Shown: positions 49,045 to 58,400 of the stretch, piece after piece | Numbering within the stretch: position 1 is the first letter of the stretch | Layout of the letters: the number at the start of each line of letters is the position of its first letter | NCBI RefSeq assembly: GCF_040954835.1 | Contig: NC_090698.1 | Coordinates: 4,028,501-4,092,500, forward strand | Length of the DNA: 64,000 bases | Origin: Lepisosteus oculatus | Taxonomy: Eukaryota > Chordata > Actinopteri > Semionotiformes > Lepisosteidae | Reading direction: 5' to 3' | Made by a program: the position numbers and the translations under genes | The notes under the pieces: model-generated | What the model was told of the DNA's origin: nothing | The model's input: only the letters and a program-made list of their open reading frames with translations | Databases searched by the model: none

Positions 49045-49638
49045 ATGGCCAGTAACAAATACCAGACGGTCGTGCAGGGCGAGGCTTCTGAGACGGACTC
49101 GGACGAAGAGGCTTACATTACCTCCCTGTCTTCCTCCTACCCCGTCGCGGCCGGGGTTAAAGTGCTCGGCGAGGCTTCGGAAACGGACAGCGAGGACGAG
49201 GCCGGGGGCGCGACGAGACCCATCGAGGTGCGGGCGGCCACCGAGGACGTGCAGAAGGACCTGCCCCCGCTGATAGTGATCAGAAACCCCCCCGACAGTC
49301 CGGTTTCGGCCGCGGAGGAGAAACCGGTGCTCAGGCTGCGGCAGGGCGGGCGCTACAGCACGTTACTGCAGCAGAAACTGCAGGAGAGCAACGCCCGCCT
49401 GTGCGGCGACGTGACCCAGACGGTGAGGCAGGTGTACCAGAACGCCACCAAAGAGATTCGCCTGGCCACTGCTCACCTGAACAATTCCCAGAACGGCATC
49501 ATCAACGCCTCGCACAGCATCCGCCTTGTCCTGGAGGACCTGAAGTCCGTGTCGGAAAAGATCGACATCATCACGAGTTGTAACCTGCTACCCGACATCA
49601 GAATAAGCACTCCCCAGCTCGGACTTAAGGAGTGCTGA
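49045..49638 (+). CDS. bloc1s3: BLOC-1 subunit 3
   Basis: 197 codons in one exon (human protein 202). BLOC1S3 is a subunit of BLOC-1, the cytosolic complex needed for lysosome-related organelles such as melanosomes and platelet dense granules. The N-terminus has two near-identical acidic motifs, GEASETDSDEEA (12-23) and GEASETDSEDEA (42-53), matching GEATETDS/GEAAETDS in the human protein. Then come KDLPPLIVIRNPP (71-83) and a long helical, coiled-coil-like region (about 98-180), with RLCGDVTQTVRQVY and ASHSIRLVLEDLKSV, ending SCNLLPDIRIS as in the human protein. The start is set at 49045 because the protein then begins MASNKYQ as the family does (human MASQ). An in-frame ATG at 48982 lies upstream of an acceptor-like TACTACCAG and is probably not used. 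The neighbours TRAPPC6A and NKPD1 match the human locus. Confidence 0.93.
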   Translation: MASNKYQTVVQGEASETDSDEEAYITSLSSSYPVAAGVKVLGEASETDSEDEAGGATRPIEVRAATEDVQKDLPPLIVIRNPPDSPVSAAEEKPVLRLRQGGRYSTLLQQKLQESNARLCGDVTQTVRQVYQNATKEIRLATAHLNNSQNGIINASHSIRLVLEDLKSVSEKIDIITSCNLLPDIRISTPQLGLKEC

Positions 49639-49769
49639 CTTCAGTGCCATTAACGCTGCAGCGAGCCACACGCACACACTGCACACTGGCCCCCGGCTCC
49701 CGGCTCCCTCTTCTTGTGACGGTATTACAGAACGGACAGCATTGTCGTGCTTTGCAGGATCATGCTGTG

Positions 49770-49775
49770 AATAAA
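49770..49775 (+). terminator. Poly(A) signal of BLOC1S3
   Basis: AATAAA 132 bases after the BLOC1S3 stop codon, followed within 20 bases by a GAGAAAGTGAC stretch. This is the first canonical signal downstream of the gene and gives a short 3' UTR. Confidence 0.6.
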
Positions 49776-50115
49776 ACTTGAAATGAGAAAGTGACTAAAA
49801 GATATTGCACAGTCATCTAGAGTTTGTATTAGTAAAAGTACTTCAACTCTGCGGGCATAGTTGTACTTTCCTCTGTACAATTTACAATGATCTAAATTCC
49901 AGTATAAATTATCCAGGATAGTGGGAGAAAGGCTACATTGTTCCAGACGTGTCTTTGTATGACCCAGTCTACAGTCACTTTGGCACAGTATGTCTGTGCT
50001 TGAAGCCCTGTGTCATGCCTCAGAAAATCACAAAGAGTTAAGGTAGTGTTTTTCACTTTGTCACACAACTGCTTCCATTCCACCCTTATGCAGGGAGAAA
50101 GAGGGATAAGCCATA

Positions 50116-50470
50116 TTAATAATAATAAAAATTGCTTACATTCACATAGCGCTTTTCTGGACACTCCACTCAAAGCGCTTTACAGGTAATGGGGATCCCC
50201 TCCACCACCACCAATGTGCAGCATCCACCTGGATGATGCAACGACAGCCATAGTGCACCAGAACACTCACCACACATCAGCTATCAGTAGGGAGGTGAGC
50301 AGATTGATGAAACCAATTCATAGATGGGGATTATTAGGAAGCCATGAATGGTAAGGGCCAATGGGAAATTTGGCCAGGACGCTGGGTTTACACCCCTACT
50401 CTTTACGAGAAACGCCCTGGGATTTTTAATGACCACAGAGAGTCAGGACCTTCGGATGAGACGTAAAATT
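50116..50470 (-). repeat. 5S-SINE family (SINE3/DeuSINE-like), copy 2, body and tail
   Basis: Read on the minus strand: CCTGACTCTCTGTGGTCATT (shared with the 23.4 kb copy), a body of about 240 bases with CATCCAGGTGGATGCTGCAC, then a tail CTGTAAAGCGCTTTGAGTGG, GTCCAGAAAAGCGCTATGTG and an ATT-rich end. The tail is that of fish DeuSINE-type elements. The 5S head is absent. At the 5' edge, 20 bases (CCTTCGGATGAGACGTAAAA) lie in the opposite orientation to the rest, as if inverted during insertion. Confidence 0.7.
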
Positions 50471-50682
50471 AGATATTAGATTGTAATATTAGATCACAAC
50501 TTCCTCTGCTTTGGATTGTGATGTTACTGTGGTTTGGGCTGTCAACCAATTAGCTCAACAGTAGTGACAGAGTAAAATGACACAAGAACACACCTTTCCA
50601 GTGAGTTAATTCCATGGCAAAGTGTGCAAGGACACATTCATACTGTTCTTCCCAAGGATACAGTGAGCCCTGGTTATAATAT

Positions 50683-50900
50683 AATAATAGGAAAAAAACT
50701 TTTATGTAGAGCCTTTTAAAGTAGCTTCTCGAGGTGCTTTACAGTAAGAAAAAAATGACAGGAGATAACAGTTATTAGAATCAAGGGTCTTGAGAACAGT
50801 AGAAAACACAAAGAGGCAGTTAAGTGAAAGACCAGGAGGGTGCTGTAAGGAGGTGTGTTTTTTGTGAAGGTGGTGGCTCTTTTCCAAGAGGAGCTAAACA
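50683..50900 (+). repeat. Interspersed-repeat fragment with an AAT-rich start
   Basis: TAATATAATAATAGG, then a TTTATGTAGAGCCTTTTAA to TCTCGAGGTGCTTTACAGTA segment. This resembles the opening of a dispersed fish repeat with a (TAA)n TTTATATAGCGCCTTT start and GGCGCTTTACAGTA. The downstream border is not clear. Confidence 0.4.
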
Positions 50901-51029
50901 GAACGACAGTAAAGCTGAGGCCTAAGAGCTTTATGGTATACAATGAATATTTTCCTATAAAAAAAGCCATGTTCCTACCTGGTCAGAAAAGATGGGTATG
51001 CTCTAATCGTGTTCTGATGGGGCCGACGC

Positions 51030-53455
51030 TGCTCTGACTGCCAGGTGGTGTAGGAAGCTGGGAGGTCTGCAGTGGGTATTGTACACTGGCTTTCTGTTGC
51101 TGTTGTTTTCATGATTGCAAACTGCGCTTCTGCTGTCGAGGTGTTTTTGTGAGTAAATGAGGATTTGGCAATAAAAGACTCACTACTGGTTAGAATTTGA
51201 AAATAAATACCCCCACTCCTGTTCTAAAAAGTGCATTATGGGAATTCTATTCACTCCTGTCCCCAGCACACTACCAGCCAGATGGACCCAGTGTGAAGAC
51301 GACAGGTTTTCCACACATCATGCAACTGGCTGACAGGGGACAAACCAGTCAGGTCGGCCATATGTGCTGTGCAGTATGTGCCCACCGCAGTCTCCAGCAG
51401 CCAGAGGAACACATTTGTGATGACAGGCGTAGCCTTTCTCCAGAATAGCTGGATAAAAGGAGATCGGAAGACTAAAGCCCATTCTGAATGGAGTCAGAGG
51501 AAGGGAAGGCTTATTCATAATTGATTTTCTCAAATGTTTTCACCAGCACTCTGGGACATGCCAAAAAAATGACCTCGGTTAGTCACCCTTTAAGCTTCGA
51601 CTCCTGTTTGCAGTAAACAGGTTTTATTCAAGCCCAGCTTCCTGAGGCTTCATCTTGCGGAGAAGAGCACAGGACAAGGGGAGGGACTTTCCTCGGCAGA
51701 GGAACAGGATGTGTTTGTGCTGGGGTCATTGGAAATGCAGCGTCCATCCAGCTTTTTTCGAACGGCTTCATCCAGTTCAAGGTCGCAGGGGAGCTGGAGC
51801 CTGTCCCAGCAAGCAGAAATGCATCATTTTGTCTTTAAAAATTTTAGTCTGGTCTTGTTTTATATGTATGTTTTAACAAATACTCATCTTTATTTTTCTC
51901 TTCAGTTCTATTGTCTCCCAGAGCATGAAATCAGTTTCAATCTGTGAATATTTTTCAGAGTGCGCCAAAGTTTTTTTTTCCAAAACAGTACCCCGAATTG
52001 TACCCGAAGTACCCCAAACCCCAAATTGACTAAATCAGTAACATTTTTGAGAGTACCTAATACTGTCTGAACTCATAGATTACATTGAAATGCTAAGTAA
52101 TCCTTGAGAGTGTAATGCGCACAGGTGAAGCTTGTGAATAGACTGCTTTGTTACCGTGCTCAGATGAGGCTTCGAAATCTGGCAGTGATTGAGTTGCCAT
52201 CTGTTCCTGCAAGCTGCTGCCACTTTTGCAGTGGGCATGACTCATGTTTCCAGAGGACTGTAAAGGTATAGCGGACCAGGCCTTTTCCTCAGTGTGATGT
52301 GAGATGGGAAGGAAGACCTTCGGTGCATTGCTGAAGGCAACAGCAGACCTGGCTAATACAGACTGTGTTACTGCAGTCACCGCTGGAGCTCCGCCACTGC
52401 TGGGCACATGTGATACATTCCAGAACACTGTATCGGATGCAGCTCGCTATTAATCAGATCACATGCAGGATTTGGGCAGCTACTGTGGGCAGAGAAGTAC
52501 CATATCTCTGCAGACACCTGCAAACACTTATTGGAATCGACACCTTGACATGCAACTGTAATTGCCACTGAAGGTAGACTCATCTGCAATTACTAGTAAA
52601 TTCCTTTATTAGTAATTTTTAGTAGTATGTATATATAAGTACTGCCACATAAAACTGAAGCCCAGGTGCAAAACTGAGAAACTACAGAAATGATTAATGG
52701 AGAGGCATATGGTCAGAATAACAAGGGAACATGAAAAAATGTAAACTGGAGCTTGTGAGTATACTGGAAGACTGAAAAAGACAACTTTTTATTAAAAAAA
52801 GCTTAGTTAATTTCAGGTTCAAAATTTTATGGAGTGAAATGTTGCATTCAATATAAGCATATTGCAGCTCAACAACTTGCCCAGGACAACACCAAGTAAT
52901 ACAGCCTGTAAATGCTTTGGACTGTCGCAATGTTTCATGCGATTTTGACAGAAAAACAATTTCCAAGAGACCCAACTGAGTGTGATGTGGACTGCAGTTT
53001 GTGTGAGCACATAAGCACTGAGCTTTTTTTTTCTCTTTAAATAAAAAAAAATGGCAGTTCAAAGCACTAATCAAATTTCATCTGTGGCCAGACACAGCGA
53101 TCGATCATTTTATGGCTGATTCTCATGAAATCAATCAAATGGATGAGCGCCAATCTCCCTGACACTGGCAGGCGAGGTCAGGGGGAAGGACCGAAACTAT
53201 ACAGTTTAAACTCCTGAGTATTCAATTGGGAGGCCTCAGATTGACCATTTTTATGTCAGCCCTGTCCCCCCTCAAAAAAAAATCCCATTTCAATTTTGGG
53301 CATGCTTGGATTTAAAATATAAATCTAAGAGACAATGCTTGTATTTATTAAACTGTTTGTCCGTATTTACCACCTGTGTATGACATTTGTTGCTTTGCAC
53401 AATTTCAATCTCGTTTGCTTGCACATTCATTATTCTCATTTTGGTGTCGTTTACC
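51030..53455. other. Intergenic stretch between BLOC1S3 and NKPD1
   Basis: No exon was recognised. It contains one short dispersed-repeat piece (51741-51830) and AT-rich unique-looking DNA. Open frames up to about 126 codons show no family resemblance. Confidence 0.35.
51741..51830 (+). repeat. Dispersed-repeat fragment (CCATCCA...GGAGCTGGAGCCT type)
   Basis: CGTCCATCCAGCTTTTTTCG, then CAAGGTCGCAGGGGAGCTGG and AGCCTGTCCCAGCAAGCA, the start of a very common fish repeat (TCCATCCATTTTC...GGTCACGGGG...GGAGCCTATCCCAGC). A longer but diverged piece of the same repeat lies at 61418-61640. Confidence 0.55.
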
Positions 53456-53457
53456 TC

Positions 53458-53549
53458 TTATACTGCAATGTCAGTGGATGAATGCAGTTTCAGTGTGCTT
53501 GCGCTGTGTTGCCCAGGCAGATTCTCCTTGGAACTAACCGGGAATTTAG
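53458..53549 (-). pseudogene. Likely displaced 3' coding end of NKPD1 beyond the insertion
   Basis: Immediately on the far side of the LTR-like insertion, the minus strand stays open for 30 codons in the phase that the NKPD1 last exon had before the insertion point, then ends in TAA (53458-53460). This is host DNA now separated from the gene by about 2 kb of transposon sequence. It probably was the original C-terminus of NKPD1. That it was translated is an inference from phase and position only. Confidence 0.4.
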
Positions 53550-53788
53550 GTTGATTGTCACGGACGTCCAAAGGGACTAACCGTGGGGAGCAGGAGAGCA
53601 GAAAAAGACCCGTATGCGTAGCGGCGAGACGGGAAAAAGGCCCGGGCTCATTAGTGCAAAGAGTTCAGGAATGCCGTATAGAAACCTATGCCCTCAGGGA
53701 GCGGACGTGGGGCGCCCTGGTGCTAGGCGGGTCTCAAGACATCCGAACGTCAATACTGAGCGAGGACAGAGTGCAAGACCCGGAAATA

Positions 53789-55418
53789 CAGTGCCTTGCG
53801 AAAGTATTCGGCCCCCTTGAACTTTTCAACCTTTTGCCACATTTCAGGCTTCAAACATAAAGATATAATTTTTTTATTTTATGTGAAGAATCACCAACAA
53901 GTGGGACACAATTGTGAAGTGGAACGAAATCTATTGGATTTTTGAAACTTTTTTAACTAATAAAAAAATGAAAAGTGGGGCGTGCAAAATTATTCGGCCC
54001 CTTTACTTTCAGTGCAGCAAACTCACTCCAGAAGTTCAGCGAGGATCTCTGAATGATCCAATGTTGTCTTAAATGACTGATAGTGATAAATAGAATCCAC
54101 CTGTGTGTAATCAAGTCTCTGTATAAATGCACCTGCTCTGTGATAGTCTCAAGGTTCTGTTGAAAGCGCAGAGAGCATCATGAAGACCAAGGAACACACC
54201 AGGCAGGTCCGTAATACTGTTGTGGAGAAGTTTAAAGCCGGATTTGGATACAAAAAGATTTCCAAAGCTTCAAACATCCCAAGGAGCACTGTGCAAGCGA
54301 TCATCTTGAAATGGAAGGAGTATCAGACCACTGCAAATCTACCAAGACCTGGCCGTCCCTCTAAACTTTCAGCTCAGACAAGGAGAAGACTGATCAGAGA
54401 TGCAGCCAAGAGGCCCATGATTACTCTGGATGAACTGCAGAGAACTACAGCTGAGGTGGGAAAGTCTGTCCATAGGACAACAATCAGTCTTACACTGCAC
54501 AAATCTGGCCTTTATGGAAGAGTGGCAAGAAGAAAGCCATTTCTCAAAGATATCCATAAAAAGTCTTGTCTAAAGTTTGCCACAATCCACCTGGGAGACA
54601 CCCCAAACATGTGGAAGAAGGTGCTCTGGTCAGATGAAACCAAAATCGAACTTTTTGGCCACAATGCAAAACGATATGTTTGGCGTAAAAGCAACACAGC
54701 TCATCACCCTCAACACACCATCCCCACTGTCAAACATGGTGGTGGCAGCATCATGGTTTGGGCCTGCTTTTCTTCAGCAGGGACAGGGAAGATGGTTAAA
54801 ATTGAGGGGAAGATGGATGCAGCCAAATACAGGACCACTCTGGATGAAAACCTGTTGGAGTCTGCAAAAGACCTGAAACTGGGACGGAGATTTATCTTCC
54901 AACAAGACAATGATCCCAAACATACAGCAAAATCTACAAAGGAATGGTTCACAAATAAACGTATCCAGGTGTTTGAATGGCCAAGTCAAAGTCCAGACCT
55001 GAATCCAATCGAGAATTTGTGGAAAGAGCTGAAAACTGCTGTTCACAAACGCTCTCCATCCAACCTCACTGAGCTCGAGCTGTTTTGCAAGGAAGAATGG
55101 GCAAGAATTTCAGTCTCTCGATGTGCAAAACTGATAGAGACATACCCCAAGCGACTTGCAGCTGTAATCGCAGCAAAAGGTGGCTCTACAAAGTATTAAC
55201 GCAAGGGGGCCGAATAATTTTGCACGCCCCACTTTTCATTTTTTTATTAGTTAAAAAAGTTTCAAAAATCCATTAGATTTCGTTCCACTTCACAATTGTG
55301 TCCCACTTGTTGGTGATTCTTCACATAAAATAAAAAATTTATATCTTTATGTTTGAAGCCTGAAATGTGGCAAAAGGTTGAAAAGTTCAAGGGGGCCGAA
55401 TACTTTCGCAAGGCACTG
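53789..55418 (+). mobile_element. Full-length Tc1/mariner-family transposon
   Basis: 1630 bases flanked by the TA target duplication (53787-53788 and 55419-55420). Terminal inverted repeats of 213 bases (53789-54001 and 55206-55418), beginning CAGTGCCTTGCGAAAGTATT, differ by only two bases, about 99% identity. CGGCCCC-type repeats at the inner ends of the inverted repeats echo the outer ends, giving the inverted-repeat/direct-repeat layout known in fish Tc1 elements. It encloses one uninterrupted transposase gene. Near-identical ends and an open gene indicate recent insertion. Confidence 0.95.
54180..55199 (+). CDS. Tc1-family transposase, DD34E, open frame
   Basis: 339 codons, the usual length for Tc1 transposases, uninterrupted. 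The enzyme cuts and pastes the element at TA dinucleotides in the nucleus. The N-terminal bipartite DNA-binding region has a first helix-turn-helix (about 8-48, KKISKASNIPRSTVQ), a GRPSKLS AT-hook-like linker (58-64) and a second helix-turn-helix (about 65-115). The catalytic core shows D152 in SDETKIEL, D243 in QQDNDPKHTA and E278 in DLNPIENLWKEL, with 34 residues between the last two, defining DD34E. The glycine-rich HGGGSIMVW box is present (186-194). The start codon lies about 180 bases inside the left inverted repeat's inner end, as usual. Activity cannot be judged from sequence alone. Confidence 0.95.
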   Translation: MKTKEHTRQVRNTVVEKFKAGFGYKKISKASNIPRSTVQAIILKWKEYQTTANLPRPGRPSKLSAQTRRRLIRDAAKRPMITLDELQRTTAEVGKSVHRTTISLTLHKSGLYGRVARRKPFLKDIHKKSCLKFATIHLGDTPNMWKKVLWSDETKIELFGHNAKRYVWRKSNTAHHPQHTIPTVKHGGGSIMVWACFSSAGTGKMVKIEGKMDAAKYRTTLDENLLESAKDLKLGRRFIFQQDNDPKHTAKSTKEWFTNKRIQVFEWPSQSPDLNPIENLWKELKTAVHKRSPSNLTELELFCKEEWARISVSRCAKLIETYPKRLAAVIAAKGGSTKY

Positions 55419-55467
55419 TATATAGCTCAAGGGAAAGAGAGGGACAGGAAGGACAGCAGACCGGAAA

Positions 55468-58400
55468 CTAGGGACAGGACAGAGAAGGAGCGCCCTCTGG
55501 CTGCAGAGGGCGTGACAGTTGATGGCCCAGCGGTGTGACACTGTCGGTAGTTGCGGACACAGGCGGTGGTTTCACACCCAAGAAGTGAATGCTGAAAACA
55601 GTCCACTCTCCCAGAGACATACGCAACACTTCCTTGATCTCGCTATTGTTGCTGTAGATCAGCGCCTCGCCGTCCAACTTATTCTGCTTGATGGTCTCAG
55701 CATAGGAATCATGGAGGTTTAGTTTTTTTATCTGGAAAAAACAAAAGCAGAAACACATTCATCATGGCCCTAATATGCAGTCTCTGCCACCTTCGAATGG
55801 AGTATTAGTGCATGGATCTGAAAAATTAAAACTGTGTAGTTAGATGAAATAAATCCATTCGATCTACCCTTCCTAAAGGCTTTTTTTTTATTAACTGTTT
55901 AAATACATAAGTAATAGCAGCAAAAAATACTAGGTAAATAACTATTTGATGTCACATCATCTGTAAATTTAAGTTACGCGGACAGCTGATAAATAAGGAA
56001 AGACCCCTTATGTCACATACTCACATTGGGCCCCAAATGTAAAAGCAAATCTCACCTATGATTGACTCAAGCCTGAATGTGCATCAGGCCATAATACAAT
56101 GTTGTATTCGCCTTATCTTTGTACAAAGTGTCATGATTATATTCTGACACGGGTCTGCATTTGGTGTAAATTATACGTGCAGTATGTACGGTCAGACTCC
56201 TGTTTCAAATGACTGTACCAGGTACCTTCCACCATCCAACCTGCACAGCCCGGACTAGAGTGGTACACACGCCGTCAAAAGGCCAGACCCCTGCCACAGG
56301 GGTCTCAGATGTTCTTGCAAATCCCACAGAGTGATAACAGAATCTTCATGTGCTAGTGGACCTGTTACACACGTAGGGTTGTCATCTACAGCAATAAATT
56401 CTGTATGTAATCAGCCCTTTACACAGGCTAGATGTGAAATGCCTTATTCGTAGTTTCTGTGCATGAATATCGGAATCCCAGCCTTCATCATTCGGACCAA
56501 CTAATAAGACTCAGAGGAGTTTTAGAATGAAAACTGGTATCAGAACTAAGGATTCAGAAATTACTGTTTGGATAAAAAGCGAATGGTATGTTATATGTCT
56601 ATAGTTTGTCCCCTCTATGTCGGCTGTGTCTGTGAGAGGTTTTGCTATTTACCTCTTTGCACACATCGTCCATGTCCATCTTCAGCACCGATCTCAGTGG
56701 CAGAGGGGCGTGGCCCGTCTTCTTCATGGTATCCTTCAGGCTGGCGCTCCCTCGATAGATGGCCAGCTCCTTCCTGATGGAATGGTCGAGGTTGACGGTG
56801 AAACACCTGAACTTGTTAGCGACCCTGATGGTGAGGGGGAAGTCGACCTTGAGAAACCTCTCAAACAGCTCGGGGTCTCCGTCCTGCTCCAGGAGGCTGG
56901 CGATCTCCTTTCGGATCATGTGCAGCTCGATCCGTGACTCGCTGAAGACCTCCCACAGCGTCTTGCCGTCGTCGATGCCCCCGCCCTGGTCAATCTCTGC
57001 TCTCTGCTCGTCATCCTCCACGCACTGCAAGATCCAGCTCAGGCGACAAGGCCACTGGTTTGCCAGGACCACCCAGGCTGCAATGGTGTCTGGAGAAGAC
57101 AGCTCGGCTTCTACTGCCACCATAATGGTGGCCGACACCCTAACGGAGTTGATTATTCTCCTCATGCTTATGCTATTATCCCCGATGCATTCACAAAGGC
57201 TTCTCTTATTGCAGATGGCATTCATAGCTTTCTCAAAGACACTTTCAATCATCTCCAACCTGTCAGCATCAATGTGGTATTTGTCACATTGCGAAGTGCT
57301 ACTGCTCAAAAGATTCTGGAGTTCATTTTGCGAGCCACTTTCTACAGACGAGTCATCCTTGGGGCATGGAGTTTCTGCTATACTAATTTCCATTCTTTCA
57401 TTCTCATCCGGAATGCAATCTTCCGGGTTGTCTGACTGGCCCCTGACGAGATTTTTAAAAACGTTCAGTTTGGAAGTGTCGCAGAGTTCAGGTACGGTGA
57501 AGGGCAAAGTCACAATGCGATTTAGGAACGCGTAGCCATTCTCCTCCGAGCTGTGATAGCAGCCAGCACTTTCCACACACTTCACAATGATCCGAGGATT
57601 GACAGCCAGCAGGGAAATGAATGGGCTTTCCTCATCGGAAAGTAAGATGTTTAGGGCGTCTAAGACCCCCACGATTTTCTCCGGAGTGCACCGCTCCAGG
57701 TTGGTGATCTGCAGGACCACGCGGATCTTCCTCCTCTCATAGACTTCCATGAAACGGATGAAGCTGGAGAGGACCTCCATCTCCTTCTTCACTTCGTTCA
57801 TGAAGCCCAGCTGGCTGCTCATTTTGGAGCTGTCCATCGCCTTCCTGATGTTGATGTCCTGGTTAAACATGAGGTTCTTCCCCAGCAGAATGGTGAAGCG
57901 GATGGCGCCTGCGGCTGGGAGCCCCAGTGTGGCGATGGCGAGAGACTCTACCACGGCAATACCATCTTCCCCTGGTTTCCCAGCGGGCAACCCGACCACT
58001 AACATGAGACCAAGTAACGCGATGACCCCAGAGAGCACAGCAAGGCAAACCAACCAGAGAGGAACGCAGCAGACCCTTTTAGCTCTCCACTCTCCCACAC
58101 TCTCCTGGATGACCTTCCTTCTTACATTTTCTGTGTGTTGAGCTACACGATACACACTGAGGACCAGCCTCCCAAAGCTCTTCTGGAAAGCTTCACAGAG
58201 TCTGATTGCCAGCCCTGCCCACAGCAGGTCACTCCCTGCAAAGTGCCAGGCGCTGAACTCCACAAAGATATAACGGACATTCTTCCTCTGCTGGTGCGCC
58301 GTGGTCCACACAGGCCAATAGAAAATCATCTTCACCAAAACATTCAGCAGACTTTGGATGGAGGGCTGATGCGATCTCGGTGGGGGTTGTGCCCTATAGT

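Larger units (their letters stand above)
53556..55517. mobile_element. Solo-LTR-like insertion in the NKPD1 last exon, hosting a Tc1 element
   Basis: The element starts TGTCACG and ends CGTGACA, the TG...CA-type ends of LTRs, and is bounded by identical 6-bp duplications GTTGAT (53550-53555 and 55518-55523). Without the Tc1 element inside it is about 330 bases long. There is no internal coding region, so if it is an LTR retroelement it is a solo LTR fossil. The family cannot be named. A non-autonomous element with short inverted ends is the alternative. The perfect target duplication argues for a not very old insertion. It is older than the nested Tc1. Confidence 0.55.
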
